The notes beneath the pieces are model-generated. The model ran no database searches. It was not told where the DNA came from and saw only the letters and a list, made by a program, of their open reading frames with translations. Positions 12,030 to 22,690 of a DNA stretch of 64,000 nt are shown here, piece by piece. Position 1 is the first letter of the stretch. Each line of letters starts with the position of its first letter. Made by a program: the position numbers and the translations under genes. This DNA is from Metaphire vulgaris (taxonomy: Eukaryota > Annelida > Clitellata > Crassiclitellata > Megascolecidae). Where the stretch lies: positions 11,582,908-11,646,907 of the forward strand of contig CM030869.1 of assembly GCA_018105865.1 (NCBI GenBank). The letters run 5' to 3'.

Positions 12030-12450
12030 TTTCAGTAGAATGTTCCAAACAGACGAAGCAGCGTTGGCAAAGTAACGGTCAGTCAGAGAAAGACGAGTGC
12101 GCCACTGTATAAGTTTGTTAGCACCTTGTGATATCAGTAGTCGAGACTTCCTGCAATTGGATGACAACAGCCCAGCTACCTGGCAGACGCCGGGTAGCTG
12201 AGCTGGTGTGTTGTTATTGTCTTGAAGGTAATTAGCACGATCCTGTACTGAATGCGATACCGATGGAGACGCTCAAACAATAGAACTTCGATCTGTGTGA
12301 TGTGTTCTGTTCGGTGCACTTTACAAATGGTCCCGGCTAGCGAGTTCTGTGCTCGTTACAGCTTTTGTAAGTTTTTACCCGAGGTGCTGTAAAGAACAAA
12401 GTTGCAGTAGTCTAGTCTACTGCTAACAACAGTACAAACAACAGACTCGT
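12030..12450 (-). pseudogene. non-LTR retrotransposon fragment, C-terminal part of ORF2
   Basis: The minus-strand translation across frameshifts shows VVSSRLDYCNFVLYSTSGKN, then RAQNSLAG, then RIQYRIVLITFKT, then TRLSLTDRYFANAASSVWN. This is the standard series seen at the C-terminal end of jockey/CR1-like ORF2 proteins after the polymerase core. It is broken by stops and frameshifts. A 26-nt stretch at 12271-12296 is also found in the satellite unit downstream. Confidence 0.8.
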
Positions 12451-12936
12451 CAAAATTATCATTATCAATAACACAATCTACATGACAAAGAACAGACTCC
12501 TCTGTAACCATTACTTACAAAGGCTTCACAAACAGTAGGATTCAAACAGCATTACAAAGGCTCCACAAACAGGTTAACTTCAACACAAACAGTATCTTCC
12601 ACATTTATCAGAATCACATCTCAAATGATAATTCATCACATAAAACATCACTGTTTACAACTTTAACAATCTAAAAAAACTTCAGGCGAAATAATAGCAT
12701 CGATTTGAGATACGTTTGTCGACCTGGACGCTTAATATTACTTCATTGTTAAGAGGTCACTTGGGGCTAAAATAACCCGTCATTTTGTCCAACCGTAGGA
12801 TACACGTGCATTGGCTCACAGGATTTGTTCGGCCGCTGCGCCCAAGAGAATTAGAATAAGTGTAGATACAGAAATATTTGCATATGTTGACGATTTAGCA
12901 TAGACTCATCTAAATTAAAGCATTCGGAATCGATAT

Positions 12937-14040
12937 TATGCGAGATCGAACGATAAGCGGCATTTGCGCTAACATTCCGCTGATGCGCGACAATTTAGAG
13001 GACGTTCTGCCGATACTGACGACGCTCAAACAATAGAACTTCGATCATGACACACAGCGATGCGCGGCATTTACGCGAGTATTCCGCGAATGCGCGACAA
13101 TTTAGAGAACGTTCTGCCGATGTTGACTAAGCTCAAGCACGCAATGTAGGGGCCTAACTTCCGATCATGACACACAGCGATGCGCGGCATTTACGCGAGT
13201 ATTCCGCGAATGCGCGACAATTTAGAGAACGTTCTGCCGATGTTGACTAAGCTCAAGCACGCAATGTAGGGGCCTAACTTCCGATCATGACACACAGCGA
13301 TGCGCGGCATTTGCGCGAATATTTCGCGGATGCGCGACAATTTTGAGAACGTTCTGCCGATACTGACGACGCTCAAACAATAGAACTTCGATCATGACAC
13401 ACAGCGATGCGCGGCATTTACGCGAGTATTCCGCGAATGCGCGACAATTTAGAGAACGTTCTGCCGATGTTGACTAAGCTCAAGCACGCAATGTAGGGGC
13501 CTAACTTCCGATCATGACACACAGCGATGCGCGGCATTTACGCGAGTATTCCGCGAATGCGCGACAATTTAGAGAACGTTCTGCCGATGTTGACGAAGCT
13601 CAAACACGCAATGTAGGGGCCTAACTTCCGATCATGACACACAGCGATGCGCAGCATTTGCGCGAGTATTCCGCGAATGCGCGACAATTTAGAGAACGTT
13701 CTGCCGATGTTGACGAAGCTCAAACACGCAACGTAAGGGCCTAACTTCCGATCATGACACACAGCGATGCGCGGCATTTACGCGAGTATTCCGCGAATGC
13801 GCGACAATTTAGAGAACGTTCTGCCGATGTTGACTAAGCTCAAACACGCAATGTAGGGGCCTAACTTCCGATCATGACACACAGCGATGCGCGGCATTTG
13901 CGAGCGAGTATTCCGCGAATGCGCGACAATTTAGAGAACGTTCTGCCGATGTTGACGAAGCTCAAACACGCAATGTAGGGGCCTAACTTCCGATCATGAC
14001 ACACAGCGATGCGCGGCATTTGCGCGAGTATTCCGCCGAT
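12937..14040. repeat. 120-bp satellite array (about nine units)
   Basis: Successive units start with CGATCATGACACACAGCGAT at 13042, 13162, 13282, 13389, 13509, 13629, 13749, 13869 and 13991, preceded by a diverged first unit. The period is 120 bp, with one 107-bp spacing and one 122-bp spacing. The 107-bp type ends in a GACGCTCAAACAATAGAACT segment; the 120-bp type has a GCACGCAATGTAGGGGCC segment there. Because 120 is divisible by three, open frames run across several units on the minus strand. I regard those as a by-product, not genes. Confidence 0.93.
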
Positions 14041-14712
14041 GCCCGGGAACGCGAAGGGCGCTTGGTAACTACCATTGATGATACATCGACGCGAAATGGG
14101 GCCTCCGCTCGCGAAACGCAAGACGATGCGCCACAATCTAACGAATATTCCGTCGATGAACGGCCTCATGACAATGGAACGGCTGCGATGCACCTCACAG
14201 ACGTCATATCGACGTCAGTCACCGGCAAGGACTCGGACCCAGTCCTCGGATCCAACCTGGATGACGATTGGAACGAAGAGGCCATAACACCCCTGGCCTG
14301 GACAATAAAAACCAGGATAAGTAGGATTACTGAGATTTGGTCATACTCGATCAGCCACCCATCGGCTTCGAATAGGGACGGATTAAAGCGATAGCGTGCC
14401 ATCGGAAGTTTCATACATTTAGTCCTACTGTTGCTATTTTTGAAGGTTTTAGCTTTAGTTGTTACGGGTTTTAACTGTCATATTGCGAAGACGTAATAAT
14501 CTCATGGGGAAGCTGTGGAATATTAGTTTAGAGTACGACTCTACCATTTGTAGGGGCGCTTAGGAATTAAAAAAATTAGCACGGTCGCATCATCGCATGA
14601 GGCGCCAGAAGCGGAATATGAAAGCAACGCGGAAGCGCAAATCCGGCTCTGCGCTCTGGAACTTAGAGTGGCTAATTTAGACGATATGTACATGTACATA
14701 GACTTTAGTTAT
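14041..14712 (+). other. unique tail after the satellite, with a 132-codon open frame
   Basis: An open frame starts in the last satellite unit (13996) and ends at 14394. It encodes an acidic, Ser/Thr-rich sequence without recognised motifs. It could be the remnant of the element that carried the satellite. The rest shows nothing recognisable. Confidence 0.35.
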
Positions 14713-14991
14713 ATAGTGCAAGCGGGCGAGATTGGAACCGTTGTTACGAACGATTTACGGATGTCTGTAAACATCTTTTAGGCCTACTTATTTTGTCATC
14801 CAAACTTGCTTGTTATAATAAATACGAATGATTTGCGTGGAAGGTGTCGACTTGTATATATCGCACCTAGTAAATAATGCCTTTCTAGTTGTTAGCATTG
14901 GGCACCGTGGAGCAGAAGCATTTCGGGAGAAAAGGCCACGCCTCAGAATATATTTACCAGTAACGTTACATGGCGGTCGGTTTAACGTTTT
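14713..14991. repeat. direct repeat D, right copy
   Basis: This is the diverged direct copy of 10990-11310. It lacks a block of roughly 50 bp present in the left copy between the CGCACCT and CTAGTAAATAATGCC motifs. See the left copy for shared blocks. Confidence 0.65.
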
Positions 14992-15933
14992 ACATTATTT
15001 ATTTGTTGTGCCATGGCTGTCACAAAGTGAAGTTTAGGTGTTTGAAATGTGTTAGGCCTACTACCTAGTGTGTGTTGAAGTATGAAAGAGTGCATGGATG
15101 TGTGAATTGTTGTGGTTTTGGGTGTGTGTATGAGAGTGCACAGAGGAGACGAGTCAGTCGGGTAGAGGACACGAGAAGAGGGACGTGTCGGATTCGGTGT
15201 AAGAAAAAGGAATGTGTGGAAGTGAAAGTTAGTGAAAATGGTTTGAAATAGGCGTTTCGAAAATGTGTTTGAATTCGGTGTAAGGAAAACCTTAGAAATA
15301 CGAATACCATTGATACGGAAAACTATCCGATAGGAGTGAATAACGATAGAAAGATAGGCCTATTAGAAAACGTCGAGTAAACGTGATAGAACGTCGAACT
15401 CGAGAGTTACACGTAGCTGTTTCTGCGAAATTAGAAAGGAACACTACAGAACGACGAATTTGTCTCAAGTGAAATTATTGTTCTTCTATTCACTATTTAA
15501 GTTGTAAAGATGAAGTTTTCATGTTAAATTATTTCATTGTTTGAAGAATTTTTTGAGTTAGAGGTTTGTTCTTCGCTCATTGCTTGATTTGCATTAATTC
15601 GGCCAGTTAAGCACATACTTTGAGACGACGAACTTCTAACCATCATATCTGCATTTAAAATTCTCAAATATTCCACTAGCCCATGTTATCAGTGGAATCC
15701 TGTGTCAATTTTGTCTGCTATTGCTGCTAAGAGTATATACATTAAATAAATTCCTAGACAATAGTCCTAGTCGGGAAACTGCCTTTCATGTAGGCCTATT
15801 CTTATTGCTATCTTATGCAAAACTAAGTAGGAGTCACAGGCATACTTTTTCTAGGTAGTCAGAATGTTTATAATAGGGATTAAATAAATATGGGATTCAG
15901 TGTAATCTTTCCGCCTTACAAATGATTGCATAA
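14992..15933. other. intergenic DNA
   Basis: No gene is seen. TAGGCCTA palindromes lie at 15053, 15355 and 15791. A diverged copy of repeat R lies near 15645-15720. Confidence 0.5.
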
Positions 15934-16294
15934 GGAGCCATCCATATAGTACGTACGCAAAAAGGCATATTTTCACCCTCACCCGTTGCACACCGTACAT
16001 CCCCCCCCATGCGAACGCACAAATTAGCAACCCCCCCCCCCACACAAACTCTCCCCCTCCGCCAAGTCCGCAGGCCAATTATTTAAGTAACCGTGGGAAC
16101 AATATTCCGGACCCTTTGACCGTGAGAACGCCGCGTCCAAATCAAACGTTTGTGAATATTTGTGTATATATAATCCCCTATTGATAAATTTGAGATTTGC
16201 CCGTACGTACAAATTGAGTCATAACCCCCTCCCTATACGCAAAATAGCCTAAATCTCAACACTCTCGGTGCGTACGCACAATATGGACGGCCCC
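15934..16294. mobile_element. PIF/Harbinger-like MITE, 361 bp
   Basis: The left end GGAGCCATCCATATAGTACG and the inverted right end GGGGCCGTCCATATTGTGCG are flanked by TAA on each side (15931-15933 and 16295-16297). The ends share GGNGCCATCCATA with the element at 462-1060 but the interior differs. No coding potential is seen. Confidence 0.78.
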
Positions 16295-16733
16295 TAAATA
16301 GAATTTTGACAAATTCAGCCAATAACGTCAACACCTTCAAGACACTGTATTGCCTATTTTATTATAGTAAAACAATTTTAAAAGTATATTTAATTGAATG
16401 CAAGGCACAACCCTACAATATTTTGCAGCTCCTTTAGAGTGCATTTATGAGCGGCAGTGGTTTTAAATCAACACAAGAGAGATCCTGCTAAACTACCTAA
16501 ATTTCAGAATATTATTATCATCATTTATATTAGTAGTATTATTTCCACTACTACTGTTACTAGTACTACTTGAACTACAACTAGTATTATTAGTATTAGT
16601 ATCCGGTTTTAGCCGTTTCACACACGAACATTCCATTCACATTCATTCAAAACTTTTACGCGCGATCAATTATAATAACTGGGCTTTAGATGGTTTAGCA
16701 AGAGCCCTCTTGTGTTAATATCATGCATTAAGG
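16295..16733. other. intergenic DNA with irregular (TTA/ATT) runs
   Basis: Only low-complexity TTA/ACT-type trinucleotide sequence (about 16510-16605) is noted. Confidence 0.5.
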
Positions 16734-17174
16734 CAGTGCTGTCCAACCCGCGGGCCGCCTGCGGCCCGCGGGACGATTTTAGATGGTCCGCCTCAGTCTG
16801 ACCAATATTTTGCATTTTATGTACAAATCAACGTAATGGCGACTTTTCATAATTTTAACTTAATAACGATTCCTTCGTAAGCAGCTATCACGTAAACAAG
16901 TATGAACAAAATCATATATGGCCACCTAGCGGTAATTTGTGGAACATTTCAAATACTATCCAGTCAAATTTCTCACTGAAACATGCTTGAATTTATTTCG
17001 CCACTGAACTTATACAAGGCATATAAACAGACGCTGACTAGTAATAAACGTTCCCCATTTAAAAATAGACAATTTCGGTAGTTTTTATAGGTATTGCAAT
17101 TAAGCTAAACTAAATTTTCTGCTGCTGAGAAAGTTTTAAGTGGCCCGCGTTGTCTAAAAGTTTGGACAGCACTG
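16734..17174. mobile_element. non-autonomous hAT element, 441 bp
   Basis: The inverted ends CAGTGCTGTCCAACC and CAGTGCTGTCCAAAC are flanked by CATTAAGG (16726-16733) and TATTAAGG (17175-17182), matching at 7 of 8. Just inside the left end is a perfect GC-rich hairpin (about 16748-16773), CCCGCGGGCCGC paired with its complement. Such hairpins are a common subterminal feature of hAT elements with a CAGTGCTGTCCAACC-like end. Confidence 0.85.
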
Positions 17175-18239
17175 TATTAAGGCATCCTTGAATTTCGCCT
17201 TTGTCATTTCCCAGCACTAAAAAAGCTCACTCAATAATAATTAATATAATATACAATATCTTGAAGGCATCACTATTGGCGAAATGGAAATTTTCTGCAA
17301 ACTGTTGTCAAACCCGATAGTTAGCAACACTGAACACCATAGTCTAATAACTGCTATATGTAGGCCTATCTTTCTATATCTGGCAATTGTCTGTGTTCTC
17401 AAAACAATTGCTCTAACTTAACACTATTCTCTCTAAATATATGCTTACAACCCCATTCAAGAACTCACTTCCTAACTTAAGTCTCTGATTTGGCCTGTTA
17501 CCCCAAAATCTCAATTTGGCTACTCCAAAATGCTTAGCAAATCACTGAAATCTGTCTCCTCAAATAATGGATATTAGAACTGGTGCTATAGAAGTGCATA
17601 CTTATTATTATTATTATCATCATAGTTAATAGCAGTGCAATGATATGGAACCCTATTTAAGTAGGCTTTAGCAAGGCTAAGGTCTCTTGAAATTTCAAAA
17701 CATTGCTAGTTCAATAGTTTCAACTACAAGACCAATCAAATAGACTTGGCAAATAACTGCCTTTTTCAATAGCAGTGTAATGATAATTAAATCATTTATC
17801 CATCTATTTAAATCAGGCTTCTGTCTCTGAAAATTCACAATGCTTCACATAATTTCCAAGTTCAACTAGGCCTACAAGTCTAATCAAACAGACTTCCTAA
17901 TCACTGCCATAGCTAAATCAAGCCTTATTTATAATCAGGCTTGTCTCTTGAAAATTCACACTGCTTTGCCTAATTGCTAGTTCAGCTACAAGTGTCATCA
18001 AACAGTATTTTTGAGACACTGTTTAATAAAGGCCACATCCTAAATTGCATTGCAATTCTATGGAAGTTTATTTCAATATTATGGTGCATCTAACTATCAA
18101 GCATTAAAATTGAGACAAATTGATACAACACAATATGCACATATTTCTTTAATGTGACATTAAAACAACACATTAGACTTAGAACTTCAGCAATTTCATT
18201 ATTTATTTAACCTGTTGCTGTAGATTTCATCTTCCTTTA
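17175..18239. other. AT-rich intergenic DNA with local duplications
   Basis: Phrases such as AATAGCAGTGYAATGATA and AAATCAGGCTT followed by GTCTCTTGAAAATTCACA recur between about 17630 and 17990. They indicate old local tandem duplication. No gene is seen. Confidence 0.45.
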
Positions 18240-18266
18240 GGCAAACTCTGCTTCAATAATATATTA

Positions 18267-20077
18267 CACTGGTCTACATTTTTAAAAAAAATTTCTGCTG
18301 ACCTAGGTATTTTTGCTGATTTTACCCAATTGAGAGGTGCTGATTCCAGATATGAAGTCAAAAATTATGCAACACGTCAAATTTTTTCGCAAATTAGGAA
18401 TGCTTAATTAAAGGTGTTAAAGTCAAACATAAGGGAAAATAGGAAATTCTGAAGAACCGATAACACGTAATATTTTTTATTCAGCCCAAAAATGAGTCTG
18501 TCTTCTAACCAAGAGAGCAATAAGAGCAATAGCTAGTTGCTTAAATTTAAGTTTTGAGAAAGGAATCTTCTTTTTTTGGATGCTCCGGTATAGTTATGGT
18601 CACAGTTGTCACGCTGTAAACACCAGCAGTACTTAGTCTGCCATAATGTTCGAGTTCCATCTGCCTTGATATCTACGTTCCATGGTCTTGATGTCTTGAT
18701 GGAAGCATTCTCCTTGTTCTTCACTCATAGCTCCAAGATTTGAAGTTCAGATAGCTATGAAAGAAATGCAACTTGACACTCATGTTTGCTCCCAGTCTTC
18801 GAAAAGCAATCTTGAATTTTTAACTGAAAGGTCATAATTCTCGACTCTTAAGTTGCCAAGTAAGTCAGTAATCAGGTCGCAAAAAGCATCTTGTCTACAA
18901 CTATAACATCCCATTGGTTCAAAAAGTCCTTTGCTGTTGATGCAGTATACAAACTCCTCCTCCATATGGAAATGTTTGAAAAGATTCATTCTCTCTGCCA
19001 TGATACATAAGCGTGGTTCCTGGGGCCAACACTGAACAGATTCTTTTCCTTCAGTCTTGAACCCAGTAACTCTGCTGACGACTTCGGCAGATCTAGGTCT
19101 CATATTAGGTCATTAAACTCAGCTTGGTTGAATGTTTGGTGCATTCCAGCGTCAACTTCTAAGGCCACGAAATCTTCGCAATCGGTGTCTGTTGACTGAC
19201 AAAATTCATCTTCGTAAGAAACTCCCAAAGTAGTGCAAATAGGTACAGGAACTTTGTCACAGTGAGCAACTGGTCTCAGAGCAGAGGGGAGATTTGGGTA
19301 CTGGATGGAAGATTTTGCCTTTGTGGACATGCCTGAAATATTTACCAGACAGAAGTAGCAGTCATCAACATGCATGGTTTGAGGCTCTCGCCACACCATT
19401 GGAACTCCAAAGTTAAGACTTTTTCTCTGACCTTTAGTCACATTATGAACTGTCTGAGGCTTTCAACACATGTCCTGCACACTTTATGTGGTGCCCAAGG
19501 TTTTCCTGGTCACTCAATTTAACTGCGAAATATGCATGCTAAGCTTTATGCACAAATTCAGACACCTATCTCCTTTGTTTAGGTGTTGTAAAGCAACCTC
19601 AGATGTAGCAAAATTTGTCAGGATCATTCCTGCACTGCTCACGAAGTGTTCGGGTGCTGGGTGACATATTCCACAGAAAGCTAGTTAGAATAGTTAAATT
19701 TACTGCGACTTGTAAGCCTCATGAACGACTGAATGCTGCCGTCGGTTTCACGCTGCTTATATAGGCCTATATCCATAAAATGCTGACGTCTGCAGTTTAA
19801 AACTGCCTATTAAACTGTTGTATTATTAAATAGTTATGCCCACTGCATATTAAGCATATCTTTTTGCACATCCTTAACTTTTTGCATATTCAATATAGCT
19901 AAAGAATTATAATACATAATGCTACATTATTACAGTAAACAGTAAATCAGTAAACAGCGTTTTGCGGAAAAACTGGACGTGATAGGAGAAAATGGGTGTG
20001 ATTTTTGGATTCAGCACACCAAAATACATAAAGATCACATGTTGTCTTCAAGTCAGCAAAATTGACGTAGACCAGTG
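18267..20077 (-). mobile_element. DNA transposon remnant, 1811 bp, 3-bp TTA target duplication
   Basis: The inverted ends CACTGGTCTACATTTTT and CACTGGTCTACGTCAATTTT are flanked by TTA (18264-18266 and 20078-20080). The duplicated empty site at 20099-20135 confirms that exactly three bases were duplicated. The interior carries a degraded minus-strand coding region (separate entry). The superfamily is uncertain; a 3-bp TTA duplication is compatible with PIF/Harbinger-like elements. Confidence 0.85.
18560..19660 (-). pseudogene. degraded transposon-associated protein of the WREPxxMxxDDCYFC type
   Basis: The minus-strand reading, with frameshifts, contains an N-terminal CxxC-type segment ending WAPHKVCRTCVESLRQF. 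This is followed by KSLNFGVPMVWREP and DDCYFCLVNISGMSTKAKS, IQYPNLPSALRPVAHCDKVP, then a leucine-rich block, and finally NLGAMSEEQGECFHQDIK with MERRYQGRWNSNIMADY. I recognise this layout from a protein family that is widespread and multicopy in invertebrate genomes and usually annotated as uncharacterised. Its position inside inverted repeats argues that the family is transposon-encoded. A large middle part is missing, and several stops and frameshifts make this copy inactive. Confidence 0.75.
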
Positions 20078-20125
20078 TTATTAATACCTTACTTCTGCAA
20101 ACTCTGCTTCAATAATATATTATTA

Positions 20126-21129
20126 ATACCTTACCTGTCTTTACAACCAGTAGACAATACTTGGCTTGAGTGACAATTCCTGTAAATGTCTTCAATGCAA
20201 CAGCATTTGCTTCTATGTCATCACAGTTTGTTAAAATCTTAGCAACACAATTCTCAAATTTTGAAATAGGCCTACTGCATGTTGATGACTAAAATACATT
20301 ACCATAATTCAGTGACCAGTGGACATGACCAACAGCCTCTCTTACCACTACCACCGACTGCTGCAGCAGCAGCTGCGTTCATGTGGAGGCGCTCTTCCGA
20401 TGTTTAAAGTCTTTTCTTTTCTTTTTCTTCATCCTCCGATTTTCTTACACATAAAATAAATCCATTAAACTTGATCAACATTTGTGAAAATAAAAGTTTG
20501 TAGCTAAAGAAATAGAAGTCGGACAAGACCTAAATATCATAGTGACCATCGGCGTGCAATGCTAAAATGGCGTTATAGAAGTTCTTCAGTCAGTTATCTT
20601 AGATCCAAAAGATTAATGTGGCCATTGAATTTCACGCATTTTCGCTTTCCGTTGCTAGAGGGGAACAAAATCTCGAAATTTCACATTTGTTATTAAAATT
20701 ACCAAAAACTCCAACCAAGCCCCAAAGTCTTGCCAATTCTCTTAATTCTTGATTAGGCTACCGCCGCTGGAGCAGGAAGAAAATTTCGATCAGATTTTTA
20801 TAATTTTCTGTTAAAATTTTTAATATTCTTGCACCAGTCGTTAAACTTGCTCTTTAGTGTCACTGAACTTCGAATAGTTAGGGAAGTAGCCCCCAAATTT
20901 TAGTTTCAAATGGCTATGACCATCGTGTCCGCTAGATGGCGGACAAATCTCAACTAAATTTCGTTTAAAATCTACGTTAAAATCGTTTCAAATGCCTTCG
21001 CTCGTCGCAACACTTGTTCTTCGCTGTCATTAAGATGTTCTTATCGTGAAATCTGATCGAAATTATTGAATAATCTCATTAAAAATTAACGGTCAAAATT
21101 CAAAAATTTAAAATTTTACCAACCTTTCA
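20126..21129. other. intergenic DNA
   Basis: No gene or mobile-element end is recognised. One TAGGCCTA palindrome is at 20267. Confidence 0.5.
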
Positions 21130-21330
21130 AAAGACAGGCGCGGACTGAAGCGTCCTCGCCGAAGACGCATCACCGCTGTTGAATGGCCTGTAGGATGTAT
21201 CCCTACGCGAAATTTGCTTTAGTTCGAATGCACTCCGTGCCTGCCCTTCGAGACCCCTGCAATAGGCAGCATAAACCTGGAAATTATCACAGATATTATT
21301 GTAAATAACAAAAATTTTCAATGTGACATG
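21130..21330. repeat. diverged dispersed repeat P, copy 1
   Basis: The segment shares GACGCATC, ATGTATYCYTRCGC, AAATTTGCWTTAGT and AATGCACT, CTGCAATAG and ATTATCACAGAT in the same order with 23030-23490. Copy 2 carries about 200 bp of extra sequence. The function is unknown. Confidence 0.5.
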
Positions 21331-22495
21331 ATGTCGGATGCTCAGTCGTTTTATCTTCAGCAGCCAGTCAAGCAAAAGCGTGGGACTCAATTTTTACGAC
21401 TGTATGACTACAGGCTAGGCCAGAAAAAGAGACCCTATAGTGTTTGAAACGCTTGCGGGGTGCACCCTCCCCAATTCTTCCCCCCTCAGTATTGGTCGTT
21501 TAGAAATCTACTCTTCGTCGTTACCAGAATGGCCGATGGACAACTTTTATGCTCTGGTCCGCGGGCTAAGACTTCGCTGGTCGGCGAAGATTGTCGATTG
21601 AGATCATCAAAGGCCTTTCTATATTACTCCTGTCGGTCACTCGCATCCAACTTAGAGAGTTTACTGTGATTACATGTAACGATAAATAGAAGATGTGTTT
21701 TATTAAAAATGTAATTCAAACGTATATGTACTCGTAGTGTCCGTATAATATAATGTTTTCGTTAAGTGGCTATGAAGAACGAAGCGTAATAATTATTAAT
21801 AGTAACTAATGATAATTAATGGCAATAAACAGAAAGTACGTTTCATTATAAAAACTTGTCTTAAATATATACCTTAATCGTTCATATAATAACCTTCTTC
21901 ACCAAGCGACTGCAACTGTTTACCTCGAACGTCTATCGAACTACCCACAACGATAACTCAAGTGTCTTATCGAACGATTTAAACTAATTTCTCTACTCTA
22001 CCTCTACAAGACTAGTTCTGACGCCTGTCACGCCTTCGACGTCTTACTCTCGACTGCTTCCTTTCTTTCTCCTTTTACCTTGTTCCCTCAACCCAGCCGT
22101 TACCCCTTACCTTGTTCCTGAGGTCCCCGTCGTTGTTTTTCCCAGTTTCAAACTTTATGGCCGTATCGATGTAAAGGTTGCAGCGGCATGCTTGTCTTCT
22201 TCTCTGAAGCTGTGTTGAACCCAAGGAGCTGTTGGAGGATCGTTTCACGTTAGCTAATACATCGCTCAAACACAGCATATCTAAGATATCCAACACCAGT
22301 GTGTGCTCATTCGCCATAAAATCAGTATTTTGTAGGCTGTCGTGTAGATTTTATGCGCTTTGACATACACCCGGCCGTTTTTGCACAGTTCCAATGTGAT
22401 GTCTCTGGACTAAATATGTCAGTCAATAAATGAGCTCTGGTAAATTGCTGGGTCGTTTGCTGACGACCCTTTTTCATCAATTGCCACAAGTTGAA
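21331..22495. other. intergenic DNA
   Basis: Nothing recognised. Confidence 0.5.
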
Positions 22496-22690
22496 CTTGG
22501 GCGTCTGCAGAAATTTTTTCAGTGGGGTGCAAAACAGGGTCTTGTGACGAAAGAAATTTAAAAAATTTTTCCAGGGGTGCAAACTTGCAATGCAAGGTTT
22601 TGTGATGAAAGAAACAAGTAATTTTACTTTTTTCATAACTACACAATTTTTCCAGGGGAGGTGCAATTGCACCCCCTCCGGACGCCCATG
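22496..22690. mobile_element. hAT-type MITE, family D, 195 bp
   Basis: The inverted ends CTTGGGCGTC and CATGGGCGTC are flanked by a perfect octamer AAGTTGAA (22488-22495 and 22691-22698). The interior has two imperfect copies of an AAATTTTTCCAGGGG-like phrase. Confidence 0.88.

Larger units (their letters stand above)
18240..20125. repeat. 44-bp-scale tandem duplication of the target site of the 18.27-kb transposon
   Basis: The phrase GCAAACTCTGCTTCAATAAT followed by ATATTA occurs both at 18241-18266, directly left of the transposon, and at 20099-20124, right of it. The second copy continues with TTAATACCTTAC without interruption, so it represents the uninterrupted target site. Confidence 0.85.

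Noticed and set aside
13191..14193. Minus-strand open frames with a 40-residue repeat across the satellite
   Set aside because: The 120-bp period is a multiple of three, so an open frame in one unit stays open in all; there is no start context, splice evidence or known domain.
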